From Mixophyes australis (Eukaryota > Chordata > Amphibia > Anura > Limnodynastidae): a stretch of 64,000 nucleotides of DNA. The DNA lies in contig JAVHZZ010000002.1 of the NCBI GenBank assembly GCA_036250195.1, positions 274,044,960 through 274,108,959 on the forward strand, read 5' to 3'. Positions within the stretch are counted from its first letter, which is position 1. Every line of letters begins with the position of its first letter. The notes beneath the pieces were generated by a model. That model saw only the letters and a list, made by a program, of their open reading frames with translations, did no database searches and was not told where the DNA came from. The translations under genes were made by a program, and so were the position numbers. Below are positions 43,401 to 53,999 of this stretch, in pieces.

Positions 43401-43785
43401 ATAAAGATGGCCCTGAAGAAGGGAAGAAAGGGCCATTGCAATAACAGCACAAGGACCAACATAGCTGAGGACACCCCATTATACCTCCAGGACCCAGAGC
43501 TGCCACTGTCTCCCAGACATGAATGGGTCTGTTTGCCCTGGGTGTACCTCTACATGGTCTGAAATGAGGTCAGCAGCTGGAGAGGAGATGACAAGCAGGA
43601 AAAATTGGAAATTTTGATCTGTTTGTGCAATGTCAGGCAGAGGCCAGAGCCCGCACATGGTGAAATTGCCAGAGCGGAGGAAGGCGCTGGAGTGGACAGC
43701 CCATAAGATGTTACAAATGGGCCAAGAGATTTGAGCGCTTGGTTCAGAAGTTCCAAGTCAGCAGGGAAAGAAGGCTGAAAAAAGT

Positions 43786-44895
43786 GTGAAGATGGCAGGG
43801 GCCAATACCATGGAGCCTTGGGAAAACTATTCTTACACCTTTCCCTATACAGAATTGGCAGATGAGGAGCTGGTGAGAGAGTATCAAAACCGTCTGCCCA
43901 GAATGTTACACTGTGGGAGGCTGACCTCGATCAGGTGGATGATAGGAAGCACTGCCTGCAGCTCCTTCTCTCCTCAATGGGGGAAGGTCACAGCAAAATT
44001 TTCAGTGACCAGCCTGAGCTGTGTTACAACTGCCCATTTGCCTGCTTGGAGGATGAGGAATTGGTAAGTGAATTCCAACCAGAAGCTGTCATGTATGTTA
44101 CACTGGGGGAGGCAAGCATCGTACAGGTGAATGCCAGGATACACCGACTACAAACCCTTCTCCCGTCCAAGAGACTAGGACACAGAGTGGAAAGTATAGA
44201 ACCAGCAGGGAACACTTGCCCTGATCAGGTGGATATCAGAAGTTGTCGCTTGCAACCGCATCTTTCATTTGGGGAAGAAGCCCCATTGTCAGAGAGTGTG
44301 GAAGTATTCCAGGTGGAGGACAGTACATCCACGAGCGAAATATTGGAGCCTGTCCTTCCCCTGACATCTATGGCTACCCAGCATGTTCAACCGGTGGAGG
44401 TTACAAGTGAAGTTAGACTGGTGGGGAAAAGAACAGAGAAGGCTCAGCATGTTGTCACCACTGGGCCAGATAATGAGTTACATTGGCAGGTAGAGAGTTG
44501 GAGTGATCCTATGACCTCCCTGCTGCCTGCTGTAAACCTGGGTACCACAACCAAGATTCCAAAAGAGTTCCACCCAGGTTTTGGCACTGGTTTTCCCAGT
44601 CCAGTTAACCCCCACTCTGTGGAGGAAATGCTCCCTCCAGATGCGCCAGAGGGGAAGGAGGTGAGTACGGACAGTAAGAAGCCCCTATGTACCCCAACTC
44701 TTGTACCAGATAATTTTGAATGTTTTGGGAAGGAGAACTCAGGCCCAGATTTTTGGGATGGCATTCTGCTAGGACCGCTTGATGTTTTAACTTTAAACAG
44801 TGGAGACTTGGCTTTTGATGGGGGAAAGCTAACTACAACACCATTGGGTCTGTTTACTCCTCTGAATCTAGCCGTGACTTATTGGGTGGGAGCGG
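43786..44895 (+). pseudogene. Gag-like frame with duplicated module
   Basis: The frame starting at 43786 (PWENYSYTFPYTELADEELV) shifts near 43920 into the frame that runs 43935-45047. Two related modules are visible: ELADEELVREYQNRLPRML (about 43855-43910) and CLEDEELVSEFQPEAVMYV (about 44040-44100), each followed by a segment around VDDRKHCLQLLLSS or VNARIHRLQTLLPS. The rest (44200-44890) is Pro/Glu/Ser-rich without a zinc knuckle. The frame runs into the L2 tail at 44906, so residues after about 44900 are not native. I do not recognise the family with certainty; gag-like is inferred from the position after the primer site. Confidence 0.45.
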
Positions 44896-44905
44896 CCAGT
44901 AGACT

Positions 44906-47900
44906 ATTATTATTATTATTAATTTATAGGGCACCACTAGGTGTCTGTAGCGCCGTACAGGGACAAACGAAATTACAATACGAGGTGAGACAGCAAAGTA
45001 CAGTAATCAATAAGCACAGTAACTCAGTGAGCTCAAAGCACAGCTAGAGAGGGCGGGGGAGGGGAGAGGGGAAGGTCCGCCAACGAGGGAGTCCAAGAGG
45101 GAAGGCACGGATGACAGGGAGACCCCCAAAGGGGAGAGGAGGGAGCAAGAGGGGACGGGGGGAAGAGGGTCCTCAAGGAGGAGGGCTAAGTAGCTGGAGA
45201 GCAGAGTTAACAGTGGTGAAGACAGGAGGAGAGAATACCCTGCTCAAAGGAGCGTACAATCTAAGGGGTGGGGTAGACAGACAGAGAGACACGGGGGAGA
45301 GATGGAGGATGGAGGATAAGGATAAGGGAAAGGAAAAGAGGGGAAGAGGCAGAAGAAAAGGTAGGAAATTAAGTGGGAGACTGAAAGGCTTTAAGAAAAA
45401 GGTGGGTTTTTAAAGCCCGTTTGAAAATGGACAGATTAGGGGAAGTTCTGATGGAGGGAGGGAGCTTGTTCCAGTGGAGGGGGGCAGCGCGGGCAAAGTC
45501 TTGGATACGCGCATGGGAGGAGGTGATCAGGGGGAAGAGAGGCGACGGTCATTGGCAGAACGGAGAGGGCGGGATGGAGCATGAATAGAGAGGAGGGTGG
45601 AGATGTAGGGTGCAGTGGAGTTGGCGAGGGCCTTGTATGTAAGTGGGAGGAGCTTGAACAGGATTCTGTAGGGGAAGGGGAGCCAGTGAAGGGATTGGTA
45701 GAGGAGGGAAACAGAAGAGAAGCGGTGAGAAAGGAAGATGAGCCTAGCGGCTGCATTAAGTACAGATCGAAGGGGAGCGAGATGGGAGTGGGGGAGGCCA
45801 GTAAGGAGGAGGTTGCAGTAGTCCAAGCGGGAGATGATCAGAGAGTGAATAAGACATTTGGTGGCATCTTGTGAGAGGAAGGGCCGGATGCGAGCGATGT
45901 TACGTAGCTGAAAGCGGCAGGATTTAGCAAGAGAGAGAATGTGGGGGCCAAAGGAGAGAGAGGAGTCGAGGATGACCCCGAGGCAGCGAAGTTGGGGGAC
46001 AGGGGAGATAGAGGTGTTGTCGACAGTGATAGAGAGGTCAGAAGGGGGCGAGGTGTGAGAGGGAGAAAAGACTATGAGTTCAGTTTTGGCGAGGTTAAAT
46101 TTGAGGAATCGAGAGGACATCCAGGAGGAGATGGCAGAGAGGCAGGCGGCCATCCTAGAGAAGAGGGAGGGAGAGAGATCAGGAGAGGAGAGGTAAAGTT
46201 GAATGTCATCAGCGTAGAGGTGGTAATTGAGGCCGTAGGAGCTGATGAGTTCACCCAGGGAAGAGGTGTATAAAGAAAAGAGTAAGGGTCCTAAAACAGA
46301 GCCCTGAGGGACCCCGACTGGAAGGGTGGACGAGGGGGAGAGAGACCCAGAGGTGGTGACGGAGAAGGAACGGTAAGCAAGGTAAGAGGTGTACCAGGAC
46401 AGGACAGGGCCGGAGAGGCCAAAGGACTGTAGGGTGTGGAGAAGGAGGGGGTGGTCAACGGTGTCGAAGGCTGCTGAGAGATCAAGGAGGATGAGAAGGG
46501 AGAAGTGGCCCCTGGCTTAAGCAGAGAGGAGATTATTGGTGACTTTAGCCAGGGCAGTTTCAGTGGAGTGAAGGGGGCGGAAACCAGACTGGAGAGGATC
46601 AAAGAGGGAGTGTTCAGAAAGGTAGGAGGAGAGACGGCTGCAGACGAGCCTCTCGAGAATTTTGGAGGCAAAGGGGAGAAGAGATATGGGGTGATAGTTA
46701 GAGGGAGAAGTGGGGTCAAGATTAGGTTTCTTGAGAATGGGGGATACGAGAGCATGTTTGAAGGAGGAGGGGAAGATGCCGGTGGAGAGAGAAAGATTAA
46801 AGAGGTGAGCGAGGTGGGAGCAGGTGGTGGGGGAAAGTGAGTGAAGAAGGTGGGAGGGGATGGGATCCAGGGGACAGGTAGAGGGGGGGAGGATGAAATG
46901 AGAGAGTGGACTTCCTCCCCCATGGTGGGTCGGAAGGAGTGGAGGGGAAGGTGGCTAGGGGGGAGGATGGAAAAGTGGGGGGGGTGGATGAGAGAGTGGA
47001 GGAGATTTCAAGTCGGAGGGCCTCAATTTTAGAGGAGAAAAAGGAGGCGAAGTCAGAGACAGTCAGGGAGGAGGGGGTGGGAGAAGGGTGTGGGGCCAGG
47101 AGAGTGCTGAAGGTGGCGAAGAGACGGCGGGGGTTAGAGGATTGGGAAAGGATGAGGGACTTAAAGAAAGATTGTTTAGCGAGTGAGAGGGCAGAGCTGT
47201 AGGATGAAAGGATGAATTTAAAGTGGAGGAAGTTAGCCAGGGAGCGGGATTTTCTCCAGTGGTGTTCTGCGGTACGGGAGCATTTTTGGAGGAAGTGGGT
47301 AAATTTGGAGTACCAGGGTTGGGGTTTGGAGCAGCGAGGGTGGACGGAGTGGACAGGGGCGACCGCATCCAGAGCAGAGGTAAGGGTGAGATTGTAGAGG
47401 GTGACCGCCTGGTTGGGGCAGGCCAGGGAGGAAAGGGGAGAAAGGAGGGTATCGAGAGAGGAGGACAGAGAGGCCGGGTTAAGAGCGTCGAGGTTGCGTA
47501 TGGACAGAGTAGGTTTGGGCAGGGGGAGGGGAGCAGGAGAAATGGAGAGAGAGAAGGAGAGGAGATGGTGATCGGATAGAGGAAAGGGAGAGATGGAGAA
47601 GTCAGAGAGACTACAGAGGTAGGAGAAGACAAGATCAAGGGAGTGACCAAGGCAGTGGGTGGAGGAGGAGGTCCATTGGGTAAGACCAAGGAAGGAAGAA
47701 AGGGTGAGCAGTTTGCTGGAAGCATGGTCAGTGGGATTGTCCATGGGGAAGTTAAAGTCGTCAAGGATGATGGAGGGGAGGTCGGAGGAGAGGTGGTGAG
47801 GAAGCCAGGCAGCAAAGTTGTCAAGGAAGAGGGAGGTGGGGCCAGGGGGGCGGTAGATGACAGTGACACGGAGATGGATGGGGTAGAAGAGGCGGATGGA

Positions 47901-48400
47901 GTGGGCTTCAAAGGAGGAAAAGGACAGGGAGGGTTCAGGGGGAATGACACGAAAAGTACAGGTGGAGGATAGGAGGAAGCCCACTCCCCCGCCAGGACGG
48001 GCACCAGGTCTGGCGGAGTGGATGAAGGAGAGGCCACCATAGGAGAGGGCAGCGGGGGAGGTGGTGTCAGAATCGGAGAGCCAGGTTTCAGTAATGGCAA
48101 GAAGGTTAAGGGAGTTGGATAAAAAGAGGTCGTGGATAGCAGTCAGTTTGTTACGGACTGATCTAGCGTTCCAGAGGGCACATGAGAAAGGGCGAGCGGA
48201 GAGGGGGGAGATGGGGATGAGGTTAACAAGATGGGCAGTGCGCGAGGAAGGGCGGGGAGGAGCGGGAGAGGTAGGGCGGGGGGAGAGTATGGGTATGGAA
48301 AGAGAGCAGGGAGGCATAGTAGGGTGAGAGAAGGGAGGAGGGAGGGCGTATCAGCGAGTGGAGGGAGGAGGAAGGGAGAACAGGGGCGAAAGGGATGAGG
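44906..48400 (-). mobile_element. L2-type LINE, coding and 3' part
   Basis: The 3' end with the (ATA)n tail (seen as tat repeats) is at 44906-44922, followed by ttatagggcaccactaggtg. ORF2 occupies about 48317-45436. The 5' part continues beyond 48400 through GC-poor tandem units to the hAT insertion at 48860 and resumes at 52185. It is inserted antisense in the LTR retrotransposon. Confidence 0.85.
45436..48317 (-). pseudogene. L2 ORF2: endonuclease and reverse transcriptase
   Basis: 48317-46797 encodes the AP-type endonuclease: CALWNARSVRNKL, LLAITETWLS, GGGVGFLLSS, VIYRPPGP and a DDFN box, then the linker. The frame shifts near 46800 and RT continues to 45436: [15 protein letters not shown] (first catalytic Asp), [17 protein letters not shown] and [10 protein letters not shown] (catalytic YADD intact), then [18 protein letters not shown] and [12 protein letters not shown]. 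An in-frame TAA lies near 46515. Endonuclease nicking and target-primed reverse transcription are the known roles. With one frameshift and about one stop it is a fairly young but inactive copy. Confidence 0.9.
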
Positions 48401-48859
48401 TCGGTTAGAGAGGCCTAATATGACGGAGCTAAAGAAAAGGCAAGGAGGGCTAGGGAGACAAAAACAGAAAATAGGGCAAGGAAGGCAAGGAGTGACAGAA
48501 CAGTGAGATAAAGAGGACAGAGATTAACATGAAGAAAATTAACAGGGAGACAATAGCAATATGGAAGACAACAAGGAGACAAAAGCAATGTGGAAGACAA
48601 GAGCAATGTGGAATACAATAGCAATGTGGAATACAATAGCAATATGGAATACAATAGCAATGTGGAATAAAATCACAATGTGGAATACAATAGCAATGTG
48701 GAAGATAGTAACAAAGTTAGGGCGTGGAAGGTATGGAACAACAGGCCAGAGAGATAATAAGGACAATGAAACAGGTAAGAATAAAACAGGTAAAAATAGT
48801 AACAGGAAAGTGCACAATCAGGGCAAAAAACAAAACAAAATAATGGCAGGTAAAATAAT
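48401..48859 (-). repeat. L2 5' region with 20-bp and 15-bp tandem units
   Basis: 48553-48712 holds about eight copies of a 20-bp unit, (g)tggaatacaatagcaatat. After it, units like acaggtaaaaatagta occur at 48770-48850 and resume after the hAT at 52193-52280. No coding motif was found. Confidence 0.75.
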
Positions 48860-49099
48860 TAAGGATGAGCGGACTCAGATGTCTGGAATCCGAGACCACC
48901 CGAACAGTGTGATTCCGAGTCAGATCCAAGTGATGCCCGGGTATTCCCGCCGATTCCAAAACTTAAAACGAGGCTCTGACTCATAATCCTGCTGTCGGAT
49001 CTCGCGATACTCGGATCCTTTAAATTCCCCGCCTGCCGCCGCCATCTTCACTTGGGCATTGATCAGGGAAGAGGGAGGGTGTGTTAGGTGGTCCTCTGT

Positions 49100-49620
49100 C
49101 CAGTGATTTCTCATGCTGTGCTGTGCTGTGCTGTGCTGTGTTCTGCTCAGTCCAGTCCAGTGGTGCTGTGTCCTGTGCTCTGTCCTCCTGAGTCAAGTGG
49201 TGCTGTGTCCTGTGCTCTGTCCTGCTGAGTCCAGTGGTGCTTTGTGCAGTGCTGTGTCCTGTGCTCTGTTCTGCTAAGGGCATTGTTATTTCTAAATTAT
49301 TCCAAAGTTATAAAAAATTTATTAAAAAGTTATAAAAAAATAAATATAAAAAAAATAAAAAAATTATACGAAAAAAAAAAATTAGGTTGAAAAAAATAGG
49401 TAGTACTATTTTAATTCAAAGTCACACTACGTTCACTCTTGCAGCTGTCACAAAAAATAGGTAGTACTATTTCAATTCAAAGTCACATTACGTTCACTCT
49501 TCCAGCTGTCACAAAAATTAGGTAGTACTATTTCAATTCAAATTCACACTACGTTCACTACATTCACTACGTTCACTTTAGTGACTACTGTCACTAAAAA
49601 TAGGTACTGCTATATAACTA
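49100..49620. repeat. 5' repeats of hAT copy 3
   Basis: Gctgt pentamers at about 49116-49140 are followed by 50-bp units (gtggtgctgtgtcctgtgctctgtcctgctgagtc) to 49280. From 49390 to 49560 come three units of about 63 bp with taggtagtactatttcaattc and cacactacgttcactctt. Between them lies an A/T-only stretch (49290-49390). Confidence 0.8.
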
Positions 49621-49665
49621 CAGTCCAGTGGTACTCTCCTGTGCCGCAGATAATTTGTAAAGGCT

Positions 49666-50733
49666 TTGCCCAGTGTGTGTGGTTTAGGGGTACGCTCTCT
49701 TGTGCTGCATATAATAGAGTACAAAAATTTGGAGGATAAAGTAGGGAGAGATCAAGAACCACTTCCTCCTAATGCTGTAGCTGCTGCCACTAGTCATGAC
49801 ATAGACAATGAAATACCATCAACGTCGTCTGCCAAGGCCGATGCCCAATCTCCTAGTACAGGGCATGTAAAATCCAAAAACCCAAAGTTGACTAAAATTT
49901 CCAAAAAAAAAAAATTAAAAACATCTGAGGAGAAACGAAAACTTGCCAATATGCCATTTACGACACGGAGTGGCAAGGAACGGCTTAGGCCCTGGCCCCT
50001 GTTCAGGACTAGTGGTTCAGCTTCACGCAAGGATCTAAGCCCTCCTCCTCCCCCCCGCTCAAAAAAATTGAAGAGAGTTATGCTGTCAGCAACAACAAAA
50101 AAACAGCAAACAACTCTGTCTTCTAAACAGATGACATCACAAATCCCCAAGGCGAGTCCAAGGGTGTTGGTGGTTGCGAAGCCTGACCTTCCCATCACTG
50201 TAAGGGAAGAGGTGACTCCAGCCACCATTTGCAGCACACCCTCTGCATATGCTGGAAGGATGACCCACAGTGTAGATTCAGATTTGGATAATCAAGGTGT
50301 CAAGGAGGCTATTGATGTAGCTGGCGTTGGGGAGGAACTTGACGAGGAGGATGCTGATGTGGTTATCATAAATGAGCCACCAGGGGGGGAAACAGTTGTT
50401 GTCCATGGGATGAAAAAGCCCATCGTCATGCCTGGTCAGAAAACCCAAAAATCCACCTCTTCTGTCTGGAGTTATTTTTATCCAAATCCGGCCAACAAAT
50501 GTATGGCCATATGTAGCTTATGTAATGCTCAAATAAGCAGGGGTAAGGATCTTGGCCACCTAGGGACATCCTATCATTTCAGCCACAGTAGTTTGGTAGG
50601 CCCTGTCGCTGAAATGATTGGTTTGTTAAAGTGTGCATGTCCTATTTCAAAAACATCAGGGTGGGTGGGAGGGCCCAAGGACAATACCATCTTGCAACTC
50701 TTTATTTGGCATTATGTGCTCTTTGGGGCCTAG
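49666..50733 (+). CDS. BED-finger N-terminal part of a hAT transposase
   Basis: The 355-residue open frame has no internal stop. Residues about 60-110 contain KRKLANMPFTTRSGKERL, matching copy 2 (KIANMPFYTFSGKERI). A Lys/Pro/Ser-rich part and an acidic part (ELDEEDADVVIINEPP) follow. The BED zinc finger (about 260-305) reads VWSYFYPNP, CMAICSLCNAQISRGKDL, HLGTSYHFSH, with the Cys-Cys-His-His set complete. The frame ends shortly after; a trace of the next conserved piece (HVTGTAMLVLDVR) follows at about 50760-50810. The DDE and dimerisation domains are absent. A DNA-binding-only protein could result if transcribed, but that is speculation. The true start may be downstream of 49666. Confidence 0.75.
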   Translation: MPSVCGLGVRSLVLHIIEYKNLEDKVGRDQEPLPPNAVAAATSHDIDNEIPSTSSAKADAQSPSTGHVKSKNPKLTKISKKKKLKTSEEKRKLANMPFTTRSGKERLRPWPLFRTSGSASRKDLSPPPPPRSKKLKRVMLSATTKKQQTTLSSKQMTSQIPKASPRVLVVAKPDLPITVREEVTPATICSTPSAYAGRMTHSVDSDLDNQGVKEAIDVAGVGEELDEEDADVVIINEPPGGETVVVHGMKKPIVMPGQKTQKSTSSVWSYFYPNPANKCMAICSLCNAQISRGKDLGHLGTSYHFSHSSLVGPVAEMIGLLKCACPISKTSGWVGGPKDNTILQLFIWHYVLFGA

Positions 50734-50829
50734 TTCTATCTCCATCAGAGATATTCCTGCAGGCCATGTCACCGGCACAGCTATGTTGGTGTTAGACGTG
50801 CGCTGCATACTCTGTCTGATTTAGCAGAA

Positions 50830-51250
50830 GCTAGCCATTGGCCTTGATAATCAAATAGGCTTTCCGTGATATTGCATTGTCAGGGATTAGGCTAAACAGA
50901 GTGTCATGGTATTTCAGATCCTTACCTTACCTACACACAGCGTATACAGCGCTGCTATTTGTTCTATCACATTAATGTTTAGATAAGGTCTCTACATATT
51001 AACACACTCCGCTTGCTTACATCACCCAGTGAAGCAAGCGCTATATAAGTGCCAACTTTTATACACGTTAGGCAGCGTCTTTAACGAGAATACAGTATCT
51101 ATATAATTGTGAGTGCTTTAAGATCTTACATGACCTTTAATCAGGCCACTTTAATCGCTGCTCTATTACAGATCTCTGTACAGTGATCATCATGCATATT
51201 TTTGCAGAACCAATTTAAATATATAAACAGGGTCTCCTAGAATACGTACT
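50830..51250. other. Unassigned stretch in hAT copy 3
   Basis: No coding similarity was found. It is where the rest of the transposase would be expected, so a replacement or deletion is likely. Confidence 0.4.
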
Positions 51251-51890
51251 ATTTTATTTAAAGGAGTTTTAAGGGGCATTACACTCTAATAGAGAGACTC
51301 ATCATTTCTAAATAAAAAAAATGCTCTAATTCTTGTTAAGTTCCCAAAAAGAGGAACTGCCATTTCTATTACTACGTTCATTGTTTGTGTAGTTCAAAAA
51401 ACAAGGAACTGCCATTTCTATTAATATTTTCATTCTATATGTAGTTCCCAAAAAGAGGAACTGCCATTTCTATTTATATTTTCATTCTATATGTAGTTCC
51501 CAAAAAGAGGAACTGCCATTTCTATTGATATTTTCATTCTATATGTAGTTCCCAAAAAGAGAAACTGCCATTTCTATTGATATTTTCATTCTATATGTAG
51601 TTCCTAAAAAGAGGAACTGCCATTTCTATTTATATTTTCATTCTATATGTAGTTCCCAAAAAGAGGAACTGCCATTTCTATTGATATTTTCATTCTATAT
51701 GTAGTTCCCAAAAAGAGGAACTGCCATTTCTATTACTACTTTCTTTCTGTATTTAAAAAAAAGAGGAACTGCCATTTCTATTACTACTTTCTTTCTTTCT
51801 TTCTGTATTTCCAAAAAAGACGAACTGCCATTTCTATTGCTACGTGCCCACTCCACTCTGCAGTCCAGAAAGCTACCTCGGTCCAACATT
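51250..51890. repeat. Tandem array of hAT copy 3, about 60-bp unit
   Basis: About ten units of agttcccaaaaagaggaactgcc followed by atttctattgatattttcattctatatgt. agttcc...ggaact within each unit is a short inverted repeat. The last units degrade into tttctttctttct. Confidence 0.9.
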
Positions 51891-52192
51891 TTGGACTAAA
51901 AACAATATTGTGAGGTGTGAGGTGTTCCAAATACACTGGAAATTAGTGGAAATGATTGTTATTGAATGTTATTGAGGTTAATAATAGCGTAGGAGTGAAA
52001 AACAAACAAAAAACTAGATTTTAGCACTTTTTATACTTTTTTAAAAATAAATCAGAACCCAAAACCCTAAATCAGAACCAAAACCTTTCGTCAGGTGTTT
52101 TGGCAAAACAAATCAGAACCCAAAACCTCAAGCTAATCAGAACCCAAAACACAAAACACTAAAAGTGCCCGGTGCACACCCTTAAAAATAAT

Positions 52193-53600
52193 ATCAGGTA
52201 AAAATAATAGTATAAAAAATAATATGAGGTAAAAAATAATAACAGGTGAAGATAAAATCCGGTAAAATAGTAACAGGTACCAATCAAGTCTGAGGAATCT
52301 AGGTAGTTGCAGGAGCAGTCCAAAGGGGTCCAGCAATTAGAGGGTAGGCGCAGGAGACGGAATAGACAGAGGGGCCAATGGTAAGGAGGGAGCAGAGTTC
52401 CCGAGGGACGATACGGTTTAGTTCAGAGTTCAGTCTCGGAAGGCAAAAGAGCAGGTGGGTCCAGGGGTCAGGAGTTTGGGTGAGACCGGTGGTACAAAGT
52501 AGCGGTCCGAGGAGAGTCAGGGAAAGAGGGCCAGTGTGGACCAAGGAAACTATGGCCGGGGGCAAATGATTGAGGAGAATACATGTGGATGAGCCCCGTT
52601 GTAATGAAAGCGCATTGGTCAGGGCATAATAATTGGTCACTAGAAATTAGGTGACCCTAGTATCAGTGATGTTAACAACTGTTGGTATGAATGGTTAATG
52701 ATTATAGATCAGCATTTTCTAGGGCTGGGGGCACCTGAGGCAGCTCAGTATGGAGGTCAGCCCTGGGGTCCTGAGGCAGACTGAGATAGACGGCTGTGCA
52801 GAGGAGCCTGAGATGGAGGCCTTAGGGGGGTGCCAACGTGGAGAGGCAGCAGGCAGGAGTGGGACACACAAGGGACCCAAGGGCTAGCTAGAATACCCGC
52901 AGCAGGCAGGGGTCCGGTGGATAGGAGCAGGCCGAAACTGCGGCCTGTGGTGTGCAGGTGCAAAGGGTGCCGAGGACAGCGGGCTAACCTTAGTCAGAGT
53001 GGCGGGAGATCTCAGTGACCACCGGAGGGATTAGCAGGACCAGATGAGTGCAGTGTCTGTCCGGAGAAGCAGGAGCGCATCAGCCACGGGAACAGGAGGA
53101 AATAGCAGCCGGAAGACTGGTGGCGGAGCAGCGACGTGGGTCATCAGCGTGGAGGCAGAAAGCAGCAGTCGTGGAGGACCAGACGGACGGTGAAGCAACC
53201 AGGCAATCAGAGGCGGAAAGCAGCAGTAGTGGAGGACCAGACGGAGGGTGAAGCAACCAGACGATCAGCTGCACCTTCAGACCACAGGCGCCTTTCAATC
53301 CTGGCCGGTGGCGCGGAGGTAGTGTTCAGTGGTGCGAACGTGGAGGCGGGAGGCAGCAGTGATGGAGGTCAGACGGCGGAAAGCAGCAGCCATGGAGGTC
53401 AGGCGGCGGCCGATGCAACCAGGGGAGTCAGCAGCGTGAAGGTCCGGCATCAGGCATCAGGTAAGAGCGAAGAAGGTAACATACAGCACCCATCTCCGTG
53501 GTGTGCGGAGCCCAGAGGTCTTCAAGTTGGGCTTGAAAACCTTTTCAAGCAGGGCTCCAGCGGAGAGTCAGCAGGATACCTGAAGATTTCTCCAGAAAGA
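52193..53600 (-). other. L2 5' end and junction, boundary unresolved
   Basis: This continues the L2 5' region (aggtaaaaataata units to about 52280) and then GC-rich non-coding sequence. 53110-53410 contains three to four units of about 64 bp (gaaagcagcag, gtggaggaccagacgg, gtgaagcaaccag), which look like 5' UTR tandem repeats. The junction back to the host LTR retrotransposon lies somewhere between about 53420 and 53650 and could not be fixed. Confidence 0.45.
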
Positions 53601-53649
53601 CTATGCTATGCGCTAACCCTGTTTCCCCATATAGATTTACTGGGGGTTG

Positions 53650-53999
53650 TGAGTTGACAAGACAAATGGAGAAAGAAATGGGGCTTTTAAAGTTTGCCCC
53701 AGTGCTGCTCAGTGACTGCTCTGGCTGAGACTTGTGTAGTGCCACCGGACATGTTGACATGTACTGATTCCCTTGCAGCTCATCCAATCAAACAGGACCT
53801 TCCACCATGGGATTTGTTTGGCCCAATTCCCTGGGAACTCAAAAACTATGACTGCAGCCTTCAATCCCCCAGGACCTAGGTGACACCCCAGTGGGTCAAT
53901 TCAGTGGCTTAGGCAAGAGACTCTGGACTTGGGGGAGGAAGTTTGCTTGGGGTAAACCACATGCACCTGGAAACCAGGGCTAAAAAAGTGGGGGAGGAA
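53650..53999 (+). pseudogene. LTR retrotransposon 3' internal end with purine tract
   Basis: Short broken frames (for example SNRTFHHGICLAQFPGN and CTWKPGLKKWGRN) precede a purine run aaaaaagtgggggaggaa (about 53982-53999) immediately before LTR2, the expected polypurine tract. Confidence 0.5.

Larger units (their letters stand above)
48860..52184 (+). mobile_element. hAT transposon copy 3, internally deleted
   Basis: The 3325-bp element begins TAAGGATGAGC and ends GCACACCCTTA (inverted TAAGGGTGTGC), with an 8-bp duplication AAAATAAT at 48852-48859 and 52185-52192. The transposase N-terminus is on the plus strand. Between about 50830 and 51250 there is no coding sequence where the catalytic domain should be. 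Confidence 0.95.

Noticed and set aside
43242..43562. 106-codon frame in the leader of the LTR element
   Set aside because: Mostly translation of short tandem units; the part after 43407 could be a real gag start but has no recognisable motif.
47063..48100. 345-codon Pro/Ser/Leu-rich frame on the minus strand
   Set aside because: It overlaps the L2 endonuclease in another frame; composition is that expected from a shifted reading of GC-rich coding sequence.
53136..53657. 173-codon plus-strand frame
   Set aside because: It reads across 64-bp tandem units in the presumed L2 5' region; no recognisable domain.
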